DNA from: Gari tellinella
Taxonomy: Eukaryota; Mollusca; Bivalvia; Cardiida; Psammobiidae
Reading direction: 5' to 3'
Assembly (NCBI GenBank): GCA_922989275.2
Contig: OV277863.1
Span: 47,288,999 to 47,352,998 of the forward strand
DNA length: 64,000 bases
Shown here: piece after piece, positions 22,401 through 30,394 of the stretch
How the letters are laid out: each line of letters starts with the position of its first letter
Position numbering within the stretch: position 1 is the stretch's first letter
The notes under the pieces: model-generated
Told to the model about the DNA's origin: nothing
The model's input: only the letters and a program-made list of their open reading frames with translations
The model's database searches: none
Position numbers and translations under genes: made by a program

Positions 22401-24469
22401 ATCTGATCAGGTTTAGGAAAGATTGGATAAAAATTGTGGCCTCTAGAGTGTAAACACCCTTACCCAGCAATTCAAAGGTAGATAACTCTCCACCTATTAG
22501 TCTGATTTCAACCATAATTACACTCATCCCAAATCTTATGGTAATATACAATCTGAGAAAGTTTGAGAAAGATTGGATAAATAGTGTGGCCTCTAGAGTG
22601 TAAACACTAAAATTGTTGACTACTAACGCCGGACATTCAAGTACATGTATTGCAAAAGCTCACCCTGAGCTAGCTCAGTCGAGCTAAAAACACAGTGATT
22701 TAAGCATAGTTGAAACTCATTAGAGTAGTTAAAACAAAAAAGACAAAAGTCTTGGAGACCACAACAAAAATTGACTTTCTGAAATAATTCTCTAACTTTA
22801 AAGCTTCATGTAAAAAATAAAAAAAAAGTTTAAACTTAAAAAAAAACCATGCATATATAAACGGAATGTTACTATACTTTGCATATCTTATGTATATACT
22901 ATTATGTATATACTATTATGTGTTTAATTGAATTCCCACTAAGAGGTTTATTTTCTGATACAGGAAGGAGTTACAGAAGGGCCAGCAGGAGTTAAGTCAC
23001 AAGACACTACAGTTACTGGACGAGAAGAGTCGTACCTCCAGTCAGGAGTGTAAACTACAGCAGATAGAAGCAGAGAAAGACAAACTACGCAGTCAGAACA
23101 TGAAACTCTCCCTTAAAATGGAGGAACTGAGACTTAAATATGAACCAGGTAAAAGGATTGACTTATTTAGAGAGGTGAAAAATTGTTGAAGGGTTAAAAT
23201 TTAACAGAAAATGGTTTTGCTTATACACGATGTATAAGCATGATAAAAATAATGTAGAAAGCTCCTATAGATCATTTTGTGTAATTTTATCATAAGCAGT
23301 CACCTGTTGACCACTTCATTGAGTTTAAATTATGCTATACTGTAGTATTCTTATTTCACCCATTACCCCATAAATACGCCTTTTTACACCATTAATTTAT
23401 TCCACCACTGAAGAAAATATTTTCAATTTATACAGTCAAGAATAGGTACAATAAGAAATATTTTCTTTATCCTAGCAGATATTAGCTTAAAGCAGGCTGA
23501 AAGTAAAGCAGAATGTGCCTTAAGGCACATTCTGCTTTACTTTCAACCTGCTTTAAGTGGTCACCTATTTTCAAAACTAGAAACTGGCTATGAGGTAATG
23601 GGAGTTCCAAAGGAACCAAATTAAATTATAGTTAGTCACTTATTTTAATAGAACAGTCACATCATTGGATAACCTGGAGATATAAGGAATTTAATACAAT
23701 CAAAGTTTGATAACTCAAACTTGCTCAAGTAGAACTAACTTATATTTCTTCAATATGATATAAACGGTCTATACCTTAATCCGAGGTCGTTACGTTCTAC
23801 TCATCTTCCCTTCTGGTGTTATATTTCTTCAGTTGAAATTTGATAACTCAAGCTTGCTTAAGTCCAGCAGACCCATGTTTCAACGTTCAAACATTTTGAG
23901 CCACTTGTAACTTTGAATTATTGGTAAAATAGCATTGAGCAAGTTGAGATATTGAGGTGGGACTGCATTTGATATTCTCACATTTATATGATTATCTGGA
24001 GTTATGTATGTACAGCCATCAAGCAAGAAAGCTTCATATATTTCCAGATGCTGTTAAAAAGAGTGGGGTTCTTGTAGTAAAACGCACTGAGAAAATACCA
24101 ATTGACGTACCAGAACAGGTGACAATTACAGAGACCAGCCGTATCCATGGCATCACAAGTCATCTTCTTGACACCAGCAAAGTGTGTCAATCAAATACAG
24201 TCAACAAAAAAGAAACACTACATTCTAAATCCTTGCTGGAAAATGTTGATCGTGGCACAAGCAATCCTCCTGTGTCAAAGTTCATCAAGAAAAAGACTGT
24301 TTCAATATCTGATGATGTTGAAGAACATAAGATAGAGCGTAATCATTCTGACAGTGAAAACAAGGAAGTACCTGACAAGCCAAGACAAAAGGGTACCAGA
24401 ATAACAGCAGTGAAACATATATCTAAAGACACCAGTAAAACTGATGTAAATGAATGTAAAAGTCAGTGA
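11525..24469 (+). CDS. SPDL1: Protein Spindly, dynein-dynactin adaptor of the kinetochore
   Basis: Ten coding exons join in frame into 578 codons (1737 nt with stop); human Spindly is about 605 aa. Exons: 11525-11686, 12283-12459, 13157-13348, 14149-14298, 16133-16231, 18161-18271, 19376-19519, 21208-21302, 22964-23148, 24048-24469, all with GT..AG introns. Visible: a CC1 box (residues 23-38, KAGELGNILLEQNEDL) for dynein light intermediate chain; coiled coil through about residue 435; the Spindly motif GNSIFSE-LDDRR (254-265) for the dynactin pointed end; the LRLKYEP block ending the coiled coil; a basic VVKRTEKIPIDV patch; a low-complexity tail; C-terminal CKSQ, a CaaX box like the farnesylated CPQQ of the human protein. 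From the family: RZZ-bound Spindly recruits dynein-dynactin to unattached kinetochores and lets checkpoint proteins be stripped. The start is the first ATG after a strong acceptor. No canonical AATAAA was found close downstream. Confidence 0.95.
11756..11960 (+). mobile_element. M2 MITE (TA target site) in SPDL1 intron 1
   Basis: Termini CAGTAAAACC...GGTTTTATTG flanked by TA on both sides, with inner repeats ATTACGACCACT/AGTGGTGGTAAT. The core palindrome is AAGCAAGGTGACAGTAAAAC, then GAAAGCTCCTAAAGGAGCTTTC. Termini and TA duplication fit the pogo/Tigger branch of Tc1/mariner. Confidence 0.85.
12283..12459 (+). CDS. SPDL1: SPDL1 coding exon 2 (residues 55-113)
   Basis: Acceptor TTTTTTTCCAG, donor GTGAAT, phase 0. 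The SEQEKHSLQ start aligns with YEQEKYTLQ of human Spindly; it is continuous coiled coil. Confidence 0.93.
12460..13156 (+). other. SPDL1 intron 2, with a SINE fragment
   Basis: 697 nt. Around 12945-13000, reading the - strand, GGTTCGATCCCC resembles a Pol III B box next to a CAGTTAGCTCTGGGCACAG segment: a partial tRNA-derived SINE. The 98-codon frame at 12552-12848 is not conserved coding sequence. Confidence 0.5.
13157..13348 (+). CDS. SPDL1: SPDL1 coding exon 3 (residues 114-177)
   Basis: Acceptor TTTTGACAG, donor GTAGGA, phase 0. Heptad-rich; the LQEEVNNLQCEV end matches LKEEVNELQYR of the human protein. Confidence 0.93.
13394..13425 (+). repeat. 32-base poly-G tract in SPDL1 intron 3
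   Basis: An uninterrupted run of 32 G begins 46 nt after the exon 3 donor, on the transcribed sense strand. Its exact length may be uncertain in assembly. It can form G-quadruplexes. Confidence 0.9.
13455..13582 (+). mobile_element. Truncated M1 MITE in SPDL1 intron 3
   Basis: Left end TAACCCATTACCCCATAGCC and the core palindrome GCAGAATGCACC|TTAA|GGCACATTCTGC are present. The right half stops soon after the core. Confidence 0.8.
13695..13934 (+). mobile_element. M6 MITE in SPDL1 intron 3
   Basis: Starts at TTAACCCTTAGGGCC and ends near GAATGGGAT. The inside shares the CAGTGTAGACCCTGATCA / CTGCACTGTTTGTCATTTTG pair found with a longer palindrome in other copies (19.2, 36.3, 63.7 kb). Confidence 0.7.
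13996..14129 (+). mobile_element. Degenerate Tigger/pogo-like MITE in SPDL1 intron 3
   Basis: CAGTCAAACCTTGATATCTA on the left and AAGGTTTTACTG on the right recall the better-preserved element at 41058-41249. It ends about 20 nt before exon 4. Confidence 0.55.
14149..14298 (+). CDS. SPDL1: SPDL1 coding exon 4 (residues 178-227)
   Basis: Acceptor TTTTGTAG, donor GTAAAC, phase 0. Coiled coil; CHFCSLSNAIE aligns with the VSYYNALEKA region just ahead of the Spindly motif. Confidence 0.93.
14311..14535 (+). mobile_element. M5 TTAA MITE, 12 nt after the exon 4 donor
   Basis: TTAACTCTTTGCATGCTGG on the left and CTAGCCTGCAAAGAGTTAA on the right are inverted copies flanked by TTAA. The centre is a GGATCCGGATGAGACG / CGTCTCATCTGGGTCC palindrome. 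TTAA targets point to a piggyBac- or Kolobok-type transposase in trans. Confidence 0.85.
15096..15282 (+). mobile_element. M2 MITE in SPDL1 intron 4
   Basis: CAGTAAAACCTCTATTACAA at the left and TTGTAATAAAGTGGTTTTATTG at the right (a 22 bp pair split here by its inner mismatch region), with a GAGCTTCTGTAGGAGC core. The left flank is TA; the right flank TA has mutated to CA. Confidence 0.8.
15306..15687 (+). mobile_element. Modular element with two ~150 bp internal units
   Basis: Opens at ATGCCCCGCATGACTTACTC and closes at CAGACACATCTTGTTTTT. The inside has two diverged units sharing GGCATGTGTA and AGCTCAGTACA. The plan (tandem modules, CTTGTTT right end) resembles family H, but the sequence is different. 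Confidence 0.55.
15700..15772 (-). repeat. Dispersed tail sequence shared with the 5S insertion at 53.7 kb
   Basis: On the - strand, ACGCTCCCCCGCAATAGTTA and GGGTGAGACGTAAAAATGAA, then TAAAGCAAG, match 53736-53809 at roughly 70-75% by eye. It looks like a shared retroposon 3' tail. Confidence 0.6.
15964..16031. repeat. Perfect 32 bp inverted repeat, 4 nt loop
   Basis: Arms 15964-15995 and 16000-16031 are exact complements around CTAT. Each arm contains a CCAAT pentamer (ATTGG on the other strand). A diverged relative is at 24530-24645, so this is the core of a MITE in SPDL1 intron 4. Confidence 0.9.
16133..16231 (+). CDS. SPDL1: SPDL1 coding exon 5 (residues 228-260), first half of the Spindly motif
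   Basis: Acceptor TTGAATGTAG, donor GTAAAA, phase 0 at both sides (99 nt). It ends in KKGNSIFSE; S256 and F258 fall at the positions known to be needed in the human protein. Skipping this exon would keep the frame and delete the motif. Confidence 0.95.
16286..16554 (+). mobile_element. M1 MITE, 54 nt after the exon 5 donor
   Basis: Outer ends TTAACCAGTTACCCCATAAA and AAGCTATGGGGTGATGG. Core palindrome GCAGAATGGGCC|TTTA|TGGGCATTCTGC inside longer AAAGCAAACTGAAAGTAAA arms. Confidence 0.85.
16612..16851 (+). mobile_element. M1 MITE, complete, in SPDL1 intron 5
   Basis: Flanked by TTAA at 16612-16615 and 16848-16851, with CCCATTACCCCATAGCC at one end and ATTTATGGGGGGATGGG at the other. Core GCAGAATGCCCCATAAGGCA. 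It lies only about 60 bp from the previous M1 copy. Confidence 0.87.
16996..18042 (-). mobile_element. Family H element, copy B, in SPDL1 intron 5
   Basis: Reversed relative to copy A: AACAAGAGCCCCATGGGGC..CGCTCACCTGA at the left, and the AGCTCACCTTGAGCC..GGCTAAGGTGAGCT hairpin at the right. The interior is two ~230 bp modules with CCCCTGGGCGGGGC and CAAACTTGATAGAGGACC blocks. It ends about 118 nt before exon 6. Confidence 0.85.
18161..18271 (+). CDS. SPDL1: SPDL1 coding exon 6 (residues 261-297), second half of the Spindly motif
   Basis: Acceptor TTCGTTACAG, donor GTCAGC, phase 0. It starts LDDRRIESEKKLISLQ, against VEDRRAAMERQLISMK in human; the motif is thus split exactly at the exon junction. 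Confidence 0.95.
18291..18522 (+). mobile_element. M1 MITE, 19 nt after the exon 6 donor
   Basis: TTAACC start, GGGTTAA end. Core GCAGAATGTGCCTCAATGCA with arms AAGCAGGCTGAAAGTAAA / TTTACTTTCAGCCTGCTT, essentially perfect. Confidence 0.85.
18658..18672 (+). repeat. Poly-C tract
   Basis: 15 C in a row in SPDL1 intron 6. Comparable G/C runs sit at 28183-28200, 44124-44144 and 47763-47780. Confidence 0.9.
19135..19345 (+). mobile_element. M6 MITE in SPDL1 intron 6
   Basis: Core palindrome AGACCCTGATCAGAGGGCTC, CTAAG, GAGCCCTCTGATCAGGGTCT (19193-19236), flanked by a TACACTTGTTCTATGCAAG block and a TGTTTGTCATTTTGCAATAT block typical of the family. The element's left and right limits are approximate. 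Confidence 0.7.
19376..19519 (+). CDS. SPDL1: SPDL1 coding exon 7 (residues 298-345)
   Basis: Acceptor TGTTTTGTAG, donor GTATCT, phase 0. RQISQLLLELSSG aligns with the MKLQIATLLQMKG segment of human Spindly; coiled coil resumes after it. Confidence 0.92.
19610..19705 (+). mobile_element. Half of an M4 (hAT-like) MITE in SPDL1 intron 7
   Basis: GCTCCAGATAAGGGGAGTAT through CATTAGAATCGTCTCTTCCA; the inverted right half is missing. Confidence 0.75.
20297..20547 (+). mobile_element. M1 MITE, complete and young, in SPDL1 intron 7
   Basis: TTAACCCTTTCCCACATAGC to CTATGGGGGAAAGGGTTAA, TTAA at both ends. Core GCAGAATGCGCC|TTAA|GCGCATTCTGC. It differs from the copy at 56829-57080 at only about ten positions in 250, so this subfamily moved recently. 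Confidence 0.9.
20548..21207. other. Rest of SPDL1 intron 7
   Basis: An unclassified repeat-like pair, GCAGGACGAGTAGATTTCTG and GCAGGACGAGTGG (20923-20990), and short frames only. Nothing coding. Confidence 0.5.
21208..21302 (+). CDS. SPDL1: SPDL1 coding exon 8 (residues 346-376 plus two bases)
   Basis: Acceptor CTTATTCAG, donor GTAAGT at 21303, leaving GA to join G of exon 9. The NGDYVQYLVTLIAGKE segment matches DNTYYTDLLQMKLDNLNKE of human Spindly. Confidence 0.92.
21455..22690 (-). mobile_element. Family H element, copy C, in SPDL1 intron 8
   Basis: Left end AAACAAGAGGGCCTGAAGGC then ATCGCTCACCTG; right end AAAAGCTCACCCTGAGCTAG...GAGCTAAAA (hairpin damaged). The interior is five or so ~150 bp units, each with TGTGGCCTCTAGAGTGTAAA and AGCAATTCAAAGGTAGATAA. 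The 142-codon - strand frame here is a by-product of the repeat. Confidence 0.82.
22964..23148 (+). CDS. SPDL1: SPDL1 coding exon 9 (residues 377-438)
   Basis: Acceptor TTTTCTGATACAG, donor GTAAAA, phase 1. It ends the coiled coil with LSLKMEELRLKYEP, almost the LRAKLDELKLKYEP of human Spindly. Confidence 0.94.
23355..23602 (+). mobile_element. M1 MITE in SPDL1 intron 9
   Basis: CCCATTACCCCATAAATACG to GGCTATGAGGTAATGGG; core GCAGAATGTGCC|TTAA|GGCACATTCTGC with perfect arms about 30 nt long. The flanking TTAA is eroded. Confidence 0.87.
24048..24469 (+). CDS. SPDL1: SPDL1 coding exon 10 (residues 439-578, stop), farnesylation box
   Basis: Acceptor ATATTTCCAG at 24038-24047; the frame upstream of it is intronic. 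The start SGVLVVKRTEKIPIDV matches the basic VLKKRREVLPVDI stretch. A Ser/Thr/Lys-rich, probably disordered tail follows. The last residues are NECKSQ and TGA at 24467-24469: Cys four from the end with Gln last, a farnesyltransferase-type CaaX. Confidence 0.94.
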
Positions 24470-24859
24470 AGTGTATAGAAATATAAGTGATCAAGATGGG
24501 TCCATGTTTATAAAATTGTTCTAGATAAGTCCGAAATCATTCTCAAGCTTTTGATTGCTCAGATTTGGGCAGAACTCAATCTGACCAATCCAAAGCATGA
24601 GAGGGATCTCAGACTCAACTCAAACACTTTATAAGCGTAGGGCCTGGATTGCTATATAAAGATGGTATTTTACTTGTACAGTCAAGCGTGTGTAAAGTGG
24701 CCATTGAAAAGACGATGAATTAGTTGTCTTTAAGATAGGTGGAAACTTATTACAAATCATTAGTAAAGCAGAGAGCTTATTGAAGCTTTCTGTTTTACCT
24801 ATGTTCTGCATTAAGTGATCCTGTTTTGAGGTTTCCATGATTATTTCAGGAGTGATCAT
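24470..24859 (+). other. SPDL1 3' flank with an imperfect palindrome
   Basis: Presumed 3' UTR. 24530-24645 is a diverged relative of the hairpin at 15964-16031 (CTCAAGCTTTTGATTG / CAATCCAAAGCATGAG). No AATAAA was seen near the stop, so the transcript end is unknown. Confidence 0.45.
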
Positions 24860-25092
24860 TTAACTCATTACTCTATAAATATGTGTTTTCATTCCTTAAA
24901 TTTATTCCTCCCCTGAAAATAGTCATGAATATGTACCGTTTTATATATTTTCTATATCCTTGTAGATGGTAGCTTCAAGCAGACTGAAATTAATAAGAAT
25001 GCTCTTAAAGGAGCATTCTGCTTTACTTTCAACCTGTTCGAAGTGGTCACCAGTCTTCAACTCTAGAAACCGGCTATGGGGTAACAGGTTAA
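24860..25092 (+). mobile_element. M1 MITE
   Basis: TTAA at both ends; left CTCATTACTCTATAAATATG, right CGGCTATGGGGTAACAGG. Core AGAATGCTCTTAAAGGAGCA. Confidence 0.85.
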
Positions 25093-25567
25093 CTCAAGTT
25101 TGACTGGGCAGTGGTTATCCCAATAACCTTGTGACAAGTGTATTCGTCCTTAACAGTGTACCTGTGAAGAGTACACTTGTCTTGTGCAAACAGTGAAGAC
25201 TCAGACCAGAGCCAGGCATGTAATGTTACACTTGTCTTATTGGGCTCGGTAATTCTTTTGTCCTGTACTATGTACATATCTGGTTCTGGTCCTTTGTTGT
25301 ACACATTTCTCCAAAGCCGTCCTTGCTTCTTTGGAGGAAAGCATTAGTATATCTTATACTGTATTAGGAATCTTATAGAAAGAGGTAAGCAACACAAGAG
25401 AAATCCTATTGAAGCTTTCTGCATTACTGTTATTTTTCATGACCTTTGGATAGTGGTCGATTCATTGTCTAGCGGTACCACGCTTGACTAACAACACCGG
25501 GGGCCCTGGTTTGATCCCCTATTGCACAAAATAACAGTCATGGCGACCTCTACACACAAGTGTCTAC
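25093..25567. other. M6-like remnant and a tRNA-like SINE fragment
   Basis: 25140-25250 has the AGTGTACCTGTGAAGAGTAC and CAAACAGTGAAGACTCAGAC blocks of M6. 25468-25520 (TCTAGCGGTACCACGC ... GGTTTGATCCCC) looks like Pol III A- and B-box relics. Confidence 0.5.
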
Positions 25568-25687
25568 TTAACCCTTTACTCCTTTTCCTCCACTAAAAAA
25601 ATGGTTCCAATTGATCCAGTCATGAATATTTTCTATATTCTACCCAATTGTAGCTTAAAGCAGGCAGTAAGTAAAGTGGAATGTGCC
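25568..25687 (+). mobile_element. Left half of an M1 MITE split by nested insertions
   Basis: Begins CTTAACCCTTTACTCC and runs to GGAATGTGCC, where the palindrome centre TTAA is interrupted. Its right half resumes at 26081. Confidence 0.8.
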
Positions 25688-25942
25688 TTAACCCAATACT
25701 CCATAGTCTGTTTCAAGTATTTAAGATAGGTGACCACTTCAAGCAGGTTGAAAGTAAAGTAGAATGTGCCTTAAGGTGCATTCTGCTTGACTTTCAGCCT
25801 GCGTTAAGCTACAATCTCCCAAACTATAGAAAATGTTTCTTAAGATAGTACATATTCATGACTGTACAAATTGGATCTGTTTTCTTCATTGTAGGAATAA
25901 ATTAAAGGCATAAAAAGGTGTATTTATGGAACAATGGGTTAA
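25688..25942 (+). mobile_element. M1 MITE inserted in the central TTAA of another M1
   Basis: Complete: TTAACCCAATACTCCATAGT at the left, GGAACAATGGGTTAA at the right, core GAATGTGCC|TTAA|GGTGCATTCTGC. Its left TTAA is the centre of the outer element. Confidence 0.85.
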
Positions 25943-26080
25943 CACATTCAAACCTAGCGGGGTCAACAATATTTGTCAGTTTGAAATATTTTGTTAAAAT
26001 CAACCCAAATAGTCAAAAATGGACTAGACTTAATTTTGAAATTGGAATTGTTCATTTAAATTTCAGGGTTGAATGAGTTA
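25939..26080 (+). mobile_element. Short TTAA-flanked M6-like remnant, second nested insertion
   Basis: TTAACACATTCAAACCTAGC to TTTCAGGGTTGAATGAGTTA(A), with the AAATAGTCAAAAATGGACTA block typical of M6. It shares its left TTAA with the end of the M1 at 25688-25942. Confidence 0.7.
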
Positions 26081-26163
26081 AGGCACATTCTGCTTTACTT
26101 TCTATATGCTTCAAGTAGTCACCTATATTCTATACTAGAAACAGGCTATGGAGTAATGGGTTA
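26081..26163 (+). mobile_element. Right half of the split M1 MITE
   Basis: Resumes GGCACATTCTGCTTTACTTT and ends AACAGGCTATGGAGTAATGG then GTTAA, completing the element begun at 25568. Confidence 0.8.
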
Positions 26164-26376
26164 ATGCAGTAGAAAAATAATACAGATACCTCTTACAGCT
26201 TTCTTTGACACTCCCAAACTCATCTGCTGTAAAGAGCTTTTCACAGGTAAATGTACATGTATATGGTTCTGTTAGTTGGACATAACAGGACAAGAGAGGT
26301 ATCTACATCCTGAGTGAAAACAGCTCTAATAGACAAAATTGTTAGGTGTATTTTTACAGATTTGTTTATACATATA

Positions 26377-27868
26377 CTCAACAAAAAAGTTAAGGAATTT
26401 TCAGAAAATCAGCGCAAAAAAGTGCACCGAAACTAACCATTATCATTTTTTTATTTATTTGATTAGATCCATTTCTTCGCATGAAAGAAATATTTCCTTT
26501 AGTTTGATATCACTTATATCCTTGCCCTAGCATTGTTTCACGTAACCTAAGGGTCAAGGTCATTTTTCACAAAATAAGTGTTTACATTAGTGTAATTTAA
26601 AACACACGAATTAGCTTTGAAGATCAGTGAAAAGTACATAAAAATAAGGTCAAACTCTCTCCCTGGATATGTCTCCCATTTAACATGGATAGGATATTCT
26701 AAGACAGAGGGTCCGCAGAGTACCGACAAAAAGAACCCTCAATGCCCATGCAACGGCTCTGCAGGATAATTTCGCCATAACTTCTTCAATTGTTCATCTA
26801 CAATCTTCATTTTTGGTATGCATGTTCATCGTGATATGTCCTAACCAGGCATATCAAAACATTGAACCAATTGATATTGACCTTGACCTAACACCTAATC
26901 TTACTGTAAATTTTCACTGATCTTCAAAACAACAGACGAGCGACGAAACTTGCTTGCATGCTCTTGTTTGAATATTCTCATCCTCCATGCGTGACAATTG
27001 ATGCTATTGGGAGAATAGACATACGTCAATGTCATTATACAATCAAAACAACTGAATTTCACTTTATAAAAACTCACGACTCATTCATGTGTTTTGCATA
27101 ACAAGAGGGATTACTCTGTAGACACTCATTTTGTGAAAAATGACTTTGACCCTTAGGTTACTTGAAACAGTGCTACAGCATGGATATAAGTGATATCAAA
27201 CTAAAGTAAACATTTATTTCAAGCAATGAAATGTATTTAATCAAATAAGTAAAACAAGGGCCACTATGGCCCTAAATCGCTCACCTGGTAACCATGTACA
27301 CCGTGTGACCTAGTTTTTGACCGGGCATGACCCTCATTCTAACTTGACCTCGATTTCAATGAGACAAACATTTTGTTCAAGTTTCATGAAGATTCAATGA
27401 ATTTTGTAGTCTCTATAGAGTGTTAACGAGGTTTTTCGATGATTTGACCTAGTGACCTAGTTTTTGACCAGACATGACCCACATTCGAACTTGGCCTAAA
27501 TTTCATTGAGGCAATCATATTGATGAAGTTTCATGAAGATCAAATGAAATTTGTAGCCTCTAGAGTGTTAACAAGGTTTCGATAATTTGACCTAGTGACC
27601 TAGTTTTTGACCAGACAAGACCCACATTCGAACTTGACCTAGATTTCATTGAGGCAAACATTGTGACCAAGTTTCATCAAGATCCAATGAGATTTGAACC
27701 TGGTAGAGTGTTAACGAACAATTGTGGACGGACAGACGACGGACATCCAGCGATCCTAAAAGCTCACCTTGGCACTACGTGCCAGGTGAGCTAAAAAATG
27801 ATAATGGCTAGTTTGGGTGTACTTTTGTGCGACGATTTTCTGAAAATTCCGTAACTTTTTTTGTTCAG
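26377..27868. mobile_element. Tc1/mariner-like element with ~210 bp terminal inverted repeats
   Basis: Left end CTCAACAAAAAAGTTAAGGA, right end complement CTGAACAAAAAAAGTTACGG, each next to TA (26375-26376, 27869-27870). The inverted arms (about 26377-26585 and its partner ending at 27868) agree at roughly 85%. No transposase frame is present. The right arm is split by a family H element at 27252-27796. Confidence 0.85.
27252..27796 (-). mobile_element. Family H element, copy D, nested in the Tc1-like arm
   Basis: AAACAAGGGCCACTATGGCC then ATCGCTCACCTG at the left; AGCTCACCTTGGCACTACGT, GCCAGGTGAGCT at the right. The interior is three ~140 bp units with GACCTAGTGACCTAGTTTTT and CTCTAGAGTGTTAAC. 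The uninterrupted opposite arm of the host element gives the empty site. Confidence 0.9.
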
Positions 27869-27899
27869 TATATATATGTAATCAACGATATATTTTGTT

Positions 27900-30394
27900 A
27901 ATGCCCTCCTGATCAAAAATCAGGGGGAATGATTATTGTTTTGGGTATTTGTTGATTGGATGGTTGGTCTGTATGTCTACAATATTAATTTGGCCAAATC
28001 ATTGGAACTACATGTGATTGAGACTGTATTTGACATGTGTGCTCCACTCAAAAAGCAAATGTACTCCGCACAATATCAATCATATTACATGGGTGAAAGT
28101 TTTCCGTATTGTGACGGAATTCCGTATTTCCGAAATTGCCGAGGGTCATTTTTCCAGAACGTGTAAATCCGTTGAGAAATTCGGGGGGGGGGGGGGGGGG
28201 TTAGAGGATGTCTTTGTCGAGTAAGATTGAAAAAACAAAATCGAAGGTGATTTCGAGAGCTGTCAAATTAGTTGAAATTACGGTGTCAATGTTCGCCAAT
28301 GTTATCATTCGGCCCTATCGTTCGTCGTACTATAACGGTGACGGCAAAATCCGAATGAACCAAAACAAATTGGACTGCTTGCCGAATTAGGTTGCTACAC
28401 GCACGCGGACAGCGTTGAAAACACGGAAACCAGTCTCTGACCAAACATTTCCGTAGTTGATTTCAATAATATGACAGGCATGCTTAAAATAACGAGGTAA
28501 GCAAATTTATGAGGGGGCTGTTTGTGATTTTGATCTTGTTGCCGATAATTTTCCGTAGTGCTTCGAAAAACTTCTTTTGGAAAATCTAAAATCTCTTTCT
28601 TCGGAGTCTTACTAGGCGCTCATTGTTTTATGAATCATCCGATTACCAGACGCTAAACTATATCACGCGGAACGCTTCGTGTTTTATCGTTGGTGCATCA
28701 AAATGCAATTAGCTCATTTTGTCACCAGTTTTCGCGAATTTAAAATACCGGCGTATCTGTCAAATGCAGCTGAATGGTTAACTTTAATGAAACGCGAACT
28801 AAACAAAATTAGGAGATTGAATAGGAAATTCGGCTGAAAATCCGATTTTATTTTAAAACAAGTAGCTTACTCAGTTACTGAAGTATTAATGTCATCTTTT
28901 TTAATTTTTCACATTACATATTATAATTTATTGGACTGTTAAACAATCCGTTTTCTATGGCTATAAAGTATTGAAAAGGTATTTTAATAGCATTCTTATC
29001 ATTAAAGTAATTGATAGTAACCATTCCATTCATTAAGTAAAGAAATATTTATCTGATTTGGGTAACCCAAGATTAAAATTTAGTCTAGCATCACAGCTTT
29101 GAAACAGTTTAGAAAAATCAAAATGTATAAAATTGAACCACTAAAATCATTTTTAGGGAGGCCTCTTGTTCCATCAACTATGGGAAGGCTTCTCTCTCCC
29201 ATCATAGCCTACTGCTTTAAATTTTGTGCCACTTGGTTTTAACTTTCTGAAAGCAAATTGAACATGAAAATGAGAGCTAAAATAAACCCACACACAGATC
29301 ACGGTTAGAAATCGTTTATCAAGGAACCATTTATCAATCAAATAAAGTAGACACGGCACAGAGGTAAGTTATTTACCTTATGAGTAAATCCTTTGAGCAG
29401 AGAGAGGGAGGTATTTTCATTAGGATAAGTGAAATGCCTATCCCCACCCCTCTCAAATGTCATGCCTTTAAATGTACAAAACTTTAGAATGGCCTGTACA
29501 AATAATAATGAAAAAATATTTCTTAAATATATTTATAGGGTAACCCAAGTCTTATGCCATTTTTTAAAAAATCATTTTATGAGGCGGAAGTATGTGGTCA
29601 GCACCTGCCCCTTCATATATATAATCATACACCTATGCACTGGTCTGTATAAATGAAATATAGGTGTCAAAACAGGATCAGACAGGACTGGGTGTTTTCT
29701 GTGACAATGGTTTTTAGTATCTGTACGATAGTTTAACTATATTCAACTGAAAAGTACTGACAACAATGATTTATTTGAATAGTCTAAACTGTTAACTGAA
29801 AGCAAGGGCCAGTTATGAATTATATGTACATCTATCCTGTACGAACAGTGTAGACTAAGATCAGAATGTTCCCATCAGAACCTTCTGAACGGGATATGTA
29901 CAGTATCCTTGCAAAAGCTTATACAACCAGAGTCAGTTTTTATGGTAATGCTTGACTGGAAATAGAGTATGTTCTAAATGTTTTGTATTGGATCTAGTAA
30001 TACATGTCATAATTTTTAAGTGTCAGTGATACAAAATCTTATACATTCAGCTTTATAAAACAGTATAATGATAGAAAACCTAAATACCATCTCATATTTT
30101 TCTTCCTTGGAGCTAACTCATACATGGACCTAACTAGAAACATATTTTTGTGGCCTTACAATGATAATTGTAAAAGCCGCAGTGAAAGTGCTTATAATTT
30201 ACTTTGGAGTATAACCGTTTGCTGAAAGCAATTTCCATCTTTTGTTAAATAAAATCAAAATTAAGATTTATTTTTCAATCCTTGGAAAACATTAATGCTT
30301 ATGACCAAGAAAATTATTTTTATATTTTTCCATTGCTTGTCATTTTCAAACAATTTTCAAACAGTTTCAGACCTTAAAAATGCTTAAAACCCAG
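27900..30394. other. Long stretch with no gene recognised
   Basis: A poly-G run of 18 at 28183-28200 and an M6-like remnant near 29835-29895 (CGAACAGTGTAGACTAAGAT). The frames at 28018-28390 are short and match nothing I know. GC is slightly higher at 28.1-28.5 kb. Confidence 0.45.

Noticed and set aside
22123..22551. 142-codon - strand frame
   Set aside because: It lies wholly inside the ~150 bp tandem modules of a family H element; its peptide simply repeats with the DNA period.
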